A DNA stretch of 64,000 nt, taken from Cymbidium sinense. Taxonomy: Eukaryota > Streptophyta > Magnoliopsida > Asparagales > Orchidaceae. The notes beneath the pieces were generated by a model, which did no database searches, was not told where the DNA came from, and saw only the letters and a program-made list of their open reading frames with translations. The stretch is taken from assembly GCA_021442155.1 (NCBI GenBank), contig CM038221.1:148419601-148483600 (forward strand), in the 5' to 3' direction. The translations under genes and the position numbers were made by a program. Numbering within the stretch: position 1 is the stretch's first letter; every line of letters starts with the position of its first letter. This document shows, piece by piece, positions 50,200 to 61,359 of this stretch.

Positions 50200-53083
50200 A
50201 GAATGCATTTCCGAAATGAAGCAAAAATCCCCTTGTTAGACATGGGGCATTTTTTTAAATTTTACAGCAAAATGTCAAGCTCTCCCTGTGAAACAGGGGG
50301 CCTTTCTATTGTATTTGGGTTGACATCGCGCCTAAGACCGAGATCCCCATATACATATTCAAATTATGTATTCAAAGTTCATTTGTCTCAAAGTCTTACC
50401 GACCAAAAAGAGAAATTTTCAAGTCTACAAATTATAATAAATCAAGTTGGAAACACATCTTCCATTCATATTATTCAAGGCAGTTGGTGCATAAGTCGAC
50501 TCAACAAGCCCAAATATGGCCAAGTTGTCGTCTATTTACTCAACATGCCATAGTAAGAGATCCCCCACCTTGTTAGCCTGATGATAAAATCCTCCTTCAA
50601 TTGCTCAAGTCCAATACTCAAGTAGTTGCATAAGGTTGGACTCAACAAGCCCAAATATGGCCGAGTCACTCACGTGCACAGTCAATATGCCATAGGTAGT
50701 AGGGATCCCCACTTTGTCAATTCAAAGATAAGAGCATCCAATCTCCTCCAACTTGGTGAGTTCAAGTGACCCAGACTAGGAGATCATCCCTAATGGTCGC
50801 AAGGTCATTTTTTTTTCAGAATCCAACAAAAAGGTCCTCACTTGAAAAAGCACTAAGTCAAGTTTGGTACCAATAGCAAATGAGAAATGTCAACTCCTTC
50901 AACAAGTTTATTAAAGCAGAAAGCAAAGACCGAAGGAAATTTTCTTCAGCAAGTCCAACCAAGCAAAAATCAAGGACCGAGGAAGTCATCCCAATGTTCA
51001 TACAAAGCCAAATGCTGAACTAAGGGAGTTATGTCATCAATATGTCCGCGATGTGATTCTTTTTTGACCCAAGCTCTTAGGGCTAGGTCACCGACAGACA
51101 TCCTTTTATAAGCCCATGAAAGTAAAAAGCTGAGGCGGAAGGTAATGTTGTATCACCTAATAAGGCTCCAAGACAATTTAGGACTTTCCTACATCAAATC
51201 TGTCAAGGCATGAAGCCAGGATAGAAGGAAAATACAAATTTTAAAATTTGAGATTGAATCTTTAACAAGTCCGTCAATGCATAAAGCACAGGACCGAAGA
51301 TGTTCTCATCTCGCCAACAAGTCATCAACTCCATAGTGTTCATTGAGGTAGAAAGCCAAGACATGAGGAAAATATAATTTTTAAATTTTGAGATAGAATC
51401 TTCAACAAATCCGTCAAAGCATAATGCATAGGACCGAAGATGTTCTCATCTCACCAACAAGCCATCAACTCCATCAAGTCCACTGAAGCACGATGCCAGG
51501 ATATGAGGAAAATCTAAATTTCAAATTTTGAGATTGAATCTTCAATAAGTCTGGCATAAAGTATAGAATCAAAGATGTTCTCATCTCAACAAAAAACCAT
51601 CAACTCCATTAAGTCCATCAAGGAACAAAGCCAGGACAGGAGGAAAATACAAATTCTAAACTCTCAAGAGGAAGTCTTCAACAAGTCCGAAAGCACAAAG
51701 CACAGGACCAAAGACATTCTAAATTCTCTCTCTCAATTCACAAAAGCTCCTTAGAGAAGCATTTTTATATATTTATCTAAGTCGATATCGTGCTTTTAAG
51801 CCGAGGTCCGATAGATACATATTATGATTGAAAATATATCACTTCTATTCTACATTAAAAGAAATCAAGAATATATCTTAGAACTAGTTTGCAATCCCTT
51901 GTTATACAAGGAGCATCATTTTATGATCAAGATTGTTCAACCTTCTTATATGAAATAGGAGGTCTTCTTGTATATATTCAGGTTGACATCAAGCTTTATG
52001 CCGAGATCCCCTATATATAATAACGTTAAAATTACGACTCTTGTAATAGCAAAATAATCTATTTATGTGCACAAAAGACAACTTTAAATATCAAAAGTTT
52101 TCTCAAGATTCCAAAAATTTGAAGATCAAGCTAGAAGAACTCCTAGTTTTGGAAGCTTCAATCAACTAAGTTAGAAAAATATCAACCCCTACATATTCAA
52201 GTCTAGGACTTAGATGGGTTCTAAAGGTTGGACTCAACAAGCCCATAAATGGTTGAGTTGTTGATGCTCTCCTCTCTCAACAAGCCACAAGAAAAGGCCG
52301 CAATGAAAGAGCTGGTCTAATGACTAATGACAAGCCATCACAGTCAAAACTTGAGTAGGTTCTAAAGGTCGACTCAACAAGCCCATAAATGGTCGACGCT
52401 CTCCTCACAACAAGCCACAAGAAGTAGTGAAAGAGCCCCCCATCAATACAATGACGGTAGTATTCCCAAACCAAATCCAGCTTAGTGACTACAAGCAACC
52501 AAAATTCAAGAGATCTTTCCGCTTGATCGAGGACCAAGATAATCTGAGGAAACTCTCAATTAGCTCAAATCAACCTATATTTAGTAAGGTGATATTCAAA
52601 TGATCAATCAAAGCACAAAGCACAAATCAAATTCCCTCATCAAGTTTGTAAAGTAAGAAAGCGGACCAGCGATTTAGTTCACACAAAGGCAATGGGGACA
52701 AAAAATTTCATGGTTATTTAGTCTATTAAAGCACACATTGCTAGTGATAACTCAACATTGACTTAATATGAGCCGGAAGGCTAGGTCAACTATAAACCCT
52801 TCAATGAGCACAGGACTTTCACACAAGTCCATATGGACAAATCGGTCAATCCTCAATCAATCAAATCAAGCTAAGACGTAAGGAATGTCAAATCTCAAAG
52901 TAAATAAACCAATTCCTCTATCCAACCCGATCAAGCAAGAAGCTAGGGTCAGAGGAAATCTAAATCTATAAAGACACAAAAGAAGAAGCTCTTCAGTGAA
53001 CCCATTGAAGTTCGAAATAATCCAAGTTCTATAACCAAAGGGTCAACAATTTTCAACAAATCGCTCCATGCATGAATCACATT
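50200..53083 (+). repeat. 3' non-coding region of element II with several tandem repeats
   Basis: Three kinds of repeat: (1) GACTCAACAAGCCCAAATATGG units at about 50500, 50640, 52230 and 52370; (2) a ~140-bp array at 51190-51720 with GAGATTGAATCTTCAACAAG cores at 51249, 51388, 51528 and ~51660; (3) a segment with TTGACATC...CCGAGATCCCC at about 50320, 51780 and 51990. No ORF with a recognisable product was found. Confidence 0.75.
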
Positions 53084-53097
53084 TGTTGAGGGGCATT
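53084..53097 (+). other. Polypurine tract of element II
   Basis: TTGAGGGGCATT directly before TGTTGACC. It is of the form usual before the 3' LTR of plant gypsy elements. Confidence 0.65.
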
Positions 53098-54564
53098 TGT
53101 TGACCTTTATATATATAAGTTGAGTCAAGCTCACAAGTTGAATTGACGGACTTGAAGTGCGGACACAAATGACTCAAAATGCACCGACGTTAAAAAAAAT
53201 GATCAAAATGACCTCGATCGATGAGCGACTTCACCATCGCAGCTTAAAATAGAATATAAATATGTACAACTTGATGATCAACTGATCAAGTGGTCGAGTC
53301 GTCAACATGCTTACACGTATATCGAGATTATGAGGCACCGATGTAAATCAAACAACCTCCGTTCATGAAATTGATCATGATGTTTGCTCCAAAATGTTGA
53401 ATCTATCAAATGAGACTATTGCGTGCTCAATTTGGATGAGTTTATATTAACGCCGAAGCAATAATACATATTTTGAATTGAAAGTGACCTAATGTCGAGC
53501 GAAACGATCCGTTGTCTCTATTACATCATTACATTAGAGTGCCAAAATTACCTATAGACATCCAATTTGTCTAAGGTTGTTGCACTTAAAATTTCATCAA
53601 AATTAGTATGCATTTGAGATAAATCCATCTAATTATCTCTTAATCTTGGCTTGAAACTTGCCCATCCCAATACCTCTACCTCCCATTCGACTAATAAGAA
53701 GCTGCCACATCATCTATTCCATGTGGGAACGACTGAACCTTTTTTTTATGCCTTGTCCATCCCTGTGGCAAAGAAAAAAAAAGAAACGAAAATTTTTTTT
53801 CCAATTCCTTATCCCTCTCGAGCTGTCCATCTCTTTCTTTGCATAGCCGCACGCGGGTCTGGATTTTCTTCGGTCAATCGCATGAGTCCATCCAATGCTA
53901 ATCTCTCTCTTCGCCCAATGGAAGACGCTAACAACCAGATGTTGAAGGATGCAGAGCGATCCTCTGCAGCCTTTTGGCCATCGGCCCGGCGATGATATCT
54001 ATGGCCGTTGAATCTGACGAAGCCCAGCTTGAGATGATACCCTCCTTATTACTTCCAACATGGGGGCTTCGATTAAGGAGATCTCGGTGCTCTTGCATCT
54101 CGAAGCCGGAGCAGGAGGACCAATCGTCGGGTCCAGCTGTTGTGACCCGTCATAGTCCCTCCACTCCTCTCGACTTTGGCGGCACTTACTTGCCTTCAAC
54201 AAGCGACATCGATGATGCTCCTTCCCTGTCGGCTATGCCAATGACCAATCACCGCCACGTCGGTGACTCCTCTGTCCCTTTCTGTGATGTCGAACAGAAG
54301 TTTCCGATTAGCACGGCCGGGCAGTCGCCGTTGGTTGGGGTGACAATCTCTTCATCGGAGCCCTCTTCAAGAAGCTATCTGTACTCGTGAGGAACAAATC
54401 TTAAATATGATTAAAGAAGAGTATTAATAAGCTTAAGTTAAATTTAAATGAAAAATGATGAATCCAAGCCAAACTTACTCACAAAAAAAATTCTAAAGGT
54501 CCTTAAATAAGAATGAGTCTATAACCTTTTTAACGATCATGAGCTAAGTTTTATTGAAATTTAG
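53098..54564 (+). repeat. 3' LTR of element II, first part
   Basis: Starts TGTTGACC after the polypurine tract, like the solo LTR at 16454. It carries one unit of the 306-bp repeat, then a CT-rich stretch (53750-53850), then coding-like sequence (53920-54400), then sequence equal to 43884-44020 of the 5' LTR. Relative to the 5' LTR, 42620-43880 is deleted; both deletion ends share ACAAATT. Confidence 0.85.
53920..54400 (+). pseudogene. Captured coding-like fragment, ending in ANKRD13 sequence
   Basis: Seen: after a pyrimidine-rich leader, frames with coding composition read MEDANNQMLKDAERSSAAFW (from 53921) and, in another frame, a 138-aa ORF (53974-54390). The last ~38 bp encode LQEAICTREEQ of ANKRD13 and match the start of 42581-43250. 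I could not align the rest with the ankyrin-repeat half of ANKRD13, so it is either a decayed 5' part of the same transcript or a fragment of another gene. Confidence 0.5.
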
Positions 54565-56315
54565 TGTTGACCATATGTATGTCAGCAATAAGTTGAATTT
54601 GATGGACTTCAAAAATCGGCTCAAAATGCATGTCACCAAAATGGTTGAAACGACCTCGATCAAACGACTGCATTGAATGTCAAAATTGATCAGAATATAA
54701 ATATTGTAAAATCTAATGAGTAATCAATTAAGCGCTCGAGCTATTAATGTGTCAACATGTATATTAGGGAAGTTCTACGATGTCCAAACGATCGGAGGAA
54801 GTAGTCAACAATCGGCAAGGATCCTTATCGCCAACACATGGGTTCATCTAAGAAATCCTTGTATCTAGGGTCGTGTTTGTCTAAGGAGATAATTTTAAGT
54901 CTACCTTAGGGCTTTTGCCCATTAAGTATGCCCTATGGTTCACAACTCAAAGCGGAGCCATTGGAGAGCATACGGGCTACAGTCATGATCGTAATATAAT
55001 GGTGTCATTTAGCAACAACCACCCGGTCAGAGGACTTTGATCGTAACATCATCATGGGTGGAGCCTACTAGCCAAACCACGCAATGGAGGACACGGCCAC
55101 GCCTTCGGCATGAGATTTGAGAGTAAACATAGTGTACTTGATATGACTTTTCCTTTCTTTGAGTTTTCTTAATTTGTTACCTTCGACAAATAATTGAATG
55201 GTGAATTGGATTTTGTTCTAAAAATAAATCGGAATCACATCCTCGACAATAAATTTAAGCATTCAATATAGTGCAATATTTATAAGAATTTAGACACTTT
55301 TATTTCGAAGTTATGCGATTGATTTCGATTACTTAATTTGATTTGAAAAATTGATTAATTTGAATATGTTTAAGAGTTTTAGATCCTGCTAACTCTATTT
55401 AGCTGCTAACAGAGGATTAGATCTACTGTCACCTAACGAAATCAATTTTTCAGACATTTCACTAATTTGAAACTCATATTATAAATTTTTAGATTTTGTT
55501 AACCCGGACCCAGTCCTAAGACTAAATCGGGAAGCAACCCACGCTCCGCACTTGAATTGAATTTAGTATGTAATAGTATGCGGGTATCTGTATCTAATTA
55601 ATGCGTCTTTTGTTCACTTGTACAAAGTGTTGTGAATCCTAAGACATTTGACTCTTATTCAATTAATTGAAATATTTGCTTTTGCATTTAGTTTTGAATT
55701 CATTGAATTCTTAAACTTTAATAAGTCTCACTAATGTTTATTGATGAGCTCACAAAATCATCACTAATCTCATCTTAAATTCATCCAATCCATCAAGTGC
55801 AACTCAAGTGCTTATTGAAAGGCTTTACACATCTTCATTGACAAGCTAATTTATTTTATTTTCTTGCTTCTATGTGAACTATGATGAGCCTTCAAGTTCT
55901 TAATAAATTCATCATTTTTTTTATTTAAGTTTTTAAGCTTATTATTTTAATCATATTTAAGCTTTGTGTCAATCCAAATTTTGGTCTCCGGCCTTCCCCA
56001 CATGGGGGCATTGGGGTATTCCTTCCTTGATCTGATAACTGCGATACTAACTCTGATCTTCTAAATCTTATGTAAAAGAGCATATATGTAGGTTTATTTT
56101 TAATTTATCATTTTCAAATAAGTTCAATTTATGCTCATCAACACTTTTATTTGTTTTAAGTCTCTAAGTCAAAATTAACAGTCTCGATCGTCCCCAGAGG
56201 GCATCGGGGGGCTATTCGACCTTTTCACGTCTGGCGTAATATAATGGGTTCTTGCGACTCGATCATGATCTTCAAACATGTCAGCTCTACTGAGCATAAC
56301 AAGGTCTTCAATCAC

Positions 56316-57640
56316 CTAGATGAAATCACATATATCATATTTGTATACATTCAGACATTTATACAATGCGAGCAGCCTGACAGCATTCATCTCAGCTTTT
56401 ATGTGGTTTGCACACCAATTCTTGTTGCCGCCACATCCTTCTCTCTGGTTTTGGTATGTTCTCTGCGAAATATATTGTTGATCCTCTTGCTCATAGTCTC
56501 TCAAACTATAGTCTTCCGCATTCTCTAGTATTCGCTGATCTTGTTGTAGTGAAATATCATCTCCAGTAGTATGATCAGAATTGTCTGCCTCATCCTTCTG
56601 AAGTTCATATGCAGAGCCAGATTGAACGGAAATGAATTCCATAATATGAATATCTTCTTGTTCATCCTCATGCACTATGTCACTCTGACTATCTAGCACA
56701 GGCTGCTCACTAGGTTCAGAAACTAGTATTTGGCAAGTAGCATTGTACTTGCTCACTGCGTCAGCAACATCAACTGGAGCTTTCAGCTCAGGGGTGGTCG
56801 TGTAATAGTCTGAAGCCATAATCTTGTTTAGCTTTTCTGTTAGGCCAGCATAGGTAACAGAGGATCCTCGAGCAATTGGTTTCTGGGCTCTCTGTAGCCA
56901 AAGTTTAGGGTGTTGAATGCAGCCCTCGAGTGCGCTCCGGTGAGATATCCCAGAATAGGGTGCTTGATGTAACCAGCTCTCCGAGAGTTTAAATCATATC
57001 GAGATCTTTCTCCCTGAGCAACTCAGTGGACTCGTTCGTGACATAATCGTATGTCAGGCAGCACCTGAGCTCATGGATCCTCGTCAGCATCATCGATGTG
57101 AACTCGCTCTGGGGCTTCACGTCGAAGAGACAACCAAAGTAGAGCAGCGCAACCAAACCATCTAAGGCGTTATCAATCGATGAAGAAGCATTCTCTGCCG
57201 CCACCGGTAAGAGTTTAGGGTTAACCTAGGATGAACAGGAGGCCGCGAGAGTGAGTTCCTCCTGGACGGCAACAACGAGCGGCAGCCGAAGCTGGTCGTA
57301 CTAAGTGATAAGGCCCATAACGCCAGGCTTTGACCGAAGAACTTCTTCCTGCTCCTTGTTCAAGGTTTTTTTTGTGCCAGGCTAGCCTCCATCTGAATAA
57401 TTCGATTATGCTTCTTGCGCAATGCGTGTAGGCGCTTATTCATCAGACTTAGAACCGGCCCTTCAGACGCTGCCGACGTCGTCGCCGTCGCCGTGCCTCC
57501 GAACCTGAAGGTGATGGAACCAACGCCATTATAACAGCAGACTCGACGATCTCCCTAGCGAGAACCTCTCTCAGCAATGGGGCGACGGTATCTGTAGAGC
57601 TACCGAGGAGGGATTATAATTGGAGAAGGCTGAGAGGATT
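56316..57640 (-). pseudogene. Captured Caprin-like plant gene fragment (intronless)
   Basis: Seen on the minus strand: a leader, MALVPSPSGSEA, then in the next frame LSLMNKRLHALRKKHNRIIQ and MEASLAQKK (57470-57350), EEVLRSKPGVMGLI, LVVAVQEELTLAAS, MAAENASSSIDNALDGLVAL and LYFGCLFDVKPQSEFTSMML (57204-57100). Next come CIQHPKLWLQRAQKP-like text and MASDYYTTTPELKAPVDVAD (56819-56760), an acidic Q/E-rich part, and a short YQNQREGCGG remnant of a glycine/arginine-rich tail. The layout (basic coiled-coil N-terminus, conserved helical domain, RG-rich C-terminus) fits a conserved plant Caprin-like family; this is from memory and unnamed. Frameshifts disable it. No introns are visible, so the source was probably spliced RNA. 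It is sense to the LTR body next to it. Confidence 0.65.
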
Positions 57641-57649
57641 TTTGGGAGG

Positions 57650-58035
57650 TGAAGAGTGCTCAGATTTTTTTGTTCCTATAGCCGACACCAAGCGACCATC
57701 CTCATCAACCTTCTCCTTCTCCTTGTTGGAGGGAATTGCATGCAGCACCTTGGGGCAGGCCAACTAAGACCTCAAGGCCGTAATCTTCAGTAACCTGCTG
57801 CATAAGACTATTGACCTCAGTCTCAGGAGTAGAAAGGCTAGTAGATCCAGCCATGGCACCGTCCATGAACTCAGCCTGAACCTCCATGTTGACGAACTGA
57901 TGCTCGAACTGGTCCATGGGTCTCCAACATATTCTGAAGATTACCGGTGGCGACAGCTGAATCAAGGGACTTAATGATGGAACCCATGGACTTTCCAATG
58001 ACATCTTCTCCTGGGTTTCGAGGCGATAACGATCG
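57650..58035 (-). pseudogene. Captured CHMP1/VPS46 (ESCRT-III) gene fragment
   Basis: Seen on the minus strand: RLETQEKM, then [20 protein letters not shown], a short frame break, [40 protein letters not shown] and [16 protein letters not shown], then in another frame [17 protein letters not shown]. This is the C-terminal ~60% of plant CHMP1 (about 200 residues), an ESCRT-III subunit for multivesicular body sorting. After VDED the family's C-terminal MIM helix (LTRRLAELK-type) is missing; the text runs directly into the leader of the Caprin-like fragment. Frameshifts make it non-functional. It lies inside a family A LTR segment, sense to it. Confidence 0.92.
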
Positions 58036-58044
58036 ATAATGTTT

Positions 58045-60467
58045 ATTAGAAACTTCAAAAAAAAAAAAAAAAAATAAATAAATAAATAAATAATAATCTA
58101 AATAATTGAACAAGATCTACACTTTCACAACATTTCGCGTTTTATGACAAAGAGATGAATTAATTCTTGGACATAAGAACTAAAGATTTAAAGTGCAAAT
58201 TTTAATGTCGAAAAGAAAATTGGAATCAATTAAATATTAAAAAATCTAATAAGATATCATATATAACATTTTCTATCCATTGAAATTACATCATACAAGC
58301 AAACGAAGCGTTAATTAAGGCATTCTTAGATACAATTTATGTGCTCGACATAAAGATTTAAAGTGTAAATTTAATGTCTAAAAAAGGCGCAAATTGGAAT
58401 CAATTAAATATTAATCGAAAAATTTAATAAGATATTAATCAATCTATAACATCTTCTACGCCACCGGATTCACAACATATCATACAACAAAATGTTAATT
58501 AAGGCATTCTAGATACACCGCATATGCTCACATAAAGAATTAAAGTGCAAATTTTAATATTCAAAAGAAAGCTAAATTGGAATCAATTAAATATTAATCT
58601 AAAAAAAAATCTAATTAGATTAATCTATAACATCTTCACGCGAATCATATCATACAAGCAACAATAATTAAGGCATTCTTAGATACACCGCATGCTTCAT
58701 AAAGATTTAAAGTGCAAATTTTAATGTCTGAAAAGGCTAAATTAGAATCAATTAAATATTAATCTGAAAAATCTAATAAGATATCAGATCAATCTATAAC
58801 AAATTCTAATGCCACCGGATTCGTAACATATCATACAAGCGAACATAAGGCGTTAATTAAAGATTCAATTAAACTCTTGCACACTTTATAAAGCATGATC
58901 AAAACTCAAATTTAATACCTCGAAAGTGTGTAAGCATTCTTATGGGCCCCAACCCTATGAATGCTTAAACTCTTATGCTGCGATCGCATGGGTTGATTCC
59001 CCAATTAGTCTTAGGGTGGTGGGTTAACAAAATCTAAAAATCTATTATAAGAATTTCAACTTATTTAAATATTTGCTAATTCTATCATGTGAGTAGATCG
59101 ATCCTCAGAGCTAAACAAAGTCGAAATGATCTAAAGTTCTCAAATATATTTGATTCAATCAATAAACCACCCCGATGATAGCTGCGTTGAATGAAGATTT
59201 CAACCGAGGGGATACTTACCATCAAAATGTGCTTGCAAGCTCGAATTAATCAAAATAAATTATCAATGCAAATATTAATATAATTTTGCTCCACATACAT
59301 ACGAATTCAAAATATCATACAAAACGTAATGCGTTAATTAAGACTTCAATTGAACTCTTACATATTATAAAGTATGGTTAAACTCAAATTTAATACCTCA
59401 AAAGTGTACAAGTATTCTAATACACCGATGGACCACGACACTACTGAATGCTTAAACTTCGATTATGGATCGATTCTGGGTTTAGAGTGCAGGTTAACAA
59501 AATCTAAAATCTATTATAAATTTCAACTTAGTAAAATACTTGAGAAGCTAATTCTATCATGTGATAGTAAGAGATTCCTCTGCTAAACCGAAAAGCGTGA
59601 TCTAAAGTTCTCAAATATATTTGATTCAATCAATAAAACCAATGATGGTCGTGTTAAATGAAAATTTTAACCGGAGGGATACTTCAATCAAAATATGATT
59701 ATAATTTTAAATTAATTTAGATTGAATATCAATAAATGAAAATTTAAAATATCGTTAAGCTACAAATATCTAAATGAAATTCAATCAAAAAGCTTAAATC
59801 AAACTCCATTTAATTCACCTTTCGCAATAGTTTGTTGGAGAAATTAAGAAAACCCTAACAAAGGAGCCAAAGTCAAATCAAGTACATGTTTACTCTCAAT
59901 ACTCAGGATGGCATGTGTCCCATGCGATGGTGGCATGTGTCCTCATCATGGTTGTCGCCAAATGGATTATATTATGATGGTCCTCACCTATCTTTTGAGT
60001 TGTGTGCCATAGATGTCAAAAAAATTTCTGGTTATAGGTTCTTGGACAACAATGTATATGTTGTTGATGATAAGGATCCTTGGTCGGGTTAAAACCTCCT
60101 CATTAGTAGAGTGACGGGATGATGGAACCATGGGATCTATGTCTTACCCCCAAACTTTAAGTTAAATATAATGAATTTCATGAATTCTAAAACTCACATG
60201 TCTCTTATCTATGGCCTTTCTCCTAATACTCTCGAGATTAATATCTCTTTCTCTCTACACTAAAACCAAAATTCTAAAAATTCTCTAAAAAAAACTCTAA
60301 ATATTTATCTCTAATTATTAATTAACTATATCTTGCCATAGAAACGAACCATCTAAAATCCTCACCAAAATGAGGGCTAAATCTCTGAGTGTCTTATTTA
60401 CTATTCCATCTTTCTAAAATAGCTAAATCATTCTCTTCATCGAGATGGTGTAATTTTTGAGCCCACA
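58045..60467 (+). repeat. 3' LTR of element II, second part
   Basis: From an A-rich stretch (58056-58090) it follows 44050-46505 in order: ~202-bp repeats, ~446-bp repeats x2, the conserved block and GAGCCCACA at 60467. Compared with the 5' LTR it shows many short deletions, which could be decay or consensus errors in a repeat assembly. The ORF at 59886-60092 is incidental. Confidence 0.85.
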
Positions 60468-61359
60468 TAGCATGTTGTATAAATAAAAGCCTTGCATTGT
60501 AGTGTGGTATGTTTTGCTACATTTAGTGTGCCATTTCTACTTCAATAATTAAGAATCTTGTACTAATTTGTGGAGCTCATATTATTTTCCTTATGAAATT
60601 GTTATTATTTACATGACATCTTTTGTTGTTGATGAAGATATCTTCCTGACACCATTGATGTTCGGAAAAGAAAGATCATCGTGATGCGATTGCTAGATGA
60701 ACCGCTAAAATTCAACCCTTCGCTTTCTTCACTCTGTAATTGTCTTCCAAATTGTTTAGAAGAAGATTAATTGTTACCATATGTATTTTATGTCTCCTTA
60801 TTAGGTGTGATTGCTTCTATTTTGTTTGCACTTCGCTTTATTGTGTGTTTGTATTTGTAGATATTGCATAAGAAATTGATTACTTAAAATCTTAAATTAA
60901 CTGGATTTAGATGGATATATAAATACGATAGTTGGTTTTAGTGATTTGGGTACTATAGTTTCTATAATTTCAAATTTTATTATTCTTGATATATTAAAAA
61001 ACTATCAGCAATCAAATTAAATAAATAAATTACTTCTCTTTCTTCCTAGATTGAGTGATGCTTCTTTTGAATTTTTTCTCTTTTAATTCTAAAAGATGAA
61101 ATTATTTTCATTTTGATGAAAGGATAATTTTATACTTAATACCAAATGTCTCCTCTTTCGTGGAAGATCATCCATATTGAACTCTCTCAAAGTTTTTTTT
61201 TTAATAAGATTTGATGGAATGTTAACTATCTTTTCATAAATGGATATATTGCCTCTTAGATTCAATATCAAAACAAAAATATGTTGTTAGATGGTTAATT
61301 ATCAAAATGAAGCATTAATTTAACTTAAAAGGCTAATTTGCTCATTGCATATTGCACTC
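60468..61359. other. AT-rich target DNA between two family A LTRs
   Basis: No gene seen. The left edge should be the TAGCA duplication of element II (60468-60472) and the right edge the CACTC flank (61355-61359) of the next LTR. Confidence 0.5.

Larger units (their letters stand above)
54565..58044. mobile_element. Rearranged family A LTR segment inside the 3' LTR of element II
   Basis: Seen: a + oriented LTR start (TGTTGACC, 54565 to about 54775) joined head-on to a - oriented LTR body (about 54776-56330) that lacks its last ~390 bp, followed by two captured gene fragments on the minus strand (56316-58035). At both sides the host LTR resumes (54540 and about 58045 align with neighbouring positions near 44020-44060). 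Inference: a nested LTR insertion later inverted and trimmed. The exact order of events is not resolved. Confidence 0.6.
42481..60467 (+). mobile_element. Long Ogre/Tat-like retrotransposon, family A (element II)
   Basis: Seen: a 5' LTR (42581-46505, its start hidden in the gap), a tRNA-Arg-type primer site, + strand gag-like, RNase H, aRNH and integrase remnants, tandem repeats, a polypurine tract, and a 3' LTR starting TGTTGACC (53098) and ending GAGCCCACA (60467). The 3' LTR is interrupted by a rearranged segment (54565-58044). RT and most of the integrase core are absent. LTRs of about 5 kb, the tRNA-Arg primer site and aRNH fit the Ogre/Tat group. The expected right target duplication is TAGCA (60468-60472). 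Confidence 0.85.

Noticed and set aside
51190..51720. Regular ~140-bp repeats as a CRISPR-like array
   Set aside because: The units are contiguous and diverged, with no short conserved repeat separated by unique spacers, and the sequence is a plant retrotransposon 3' region.
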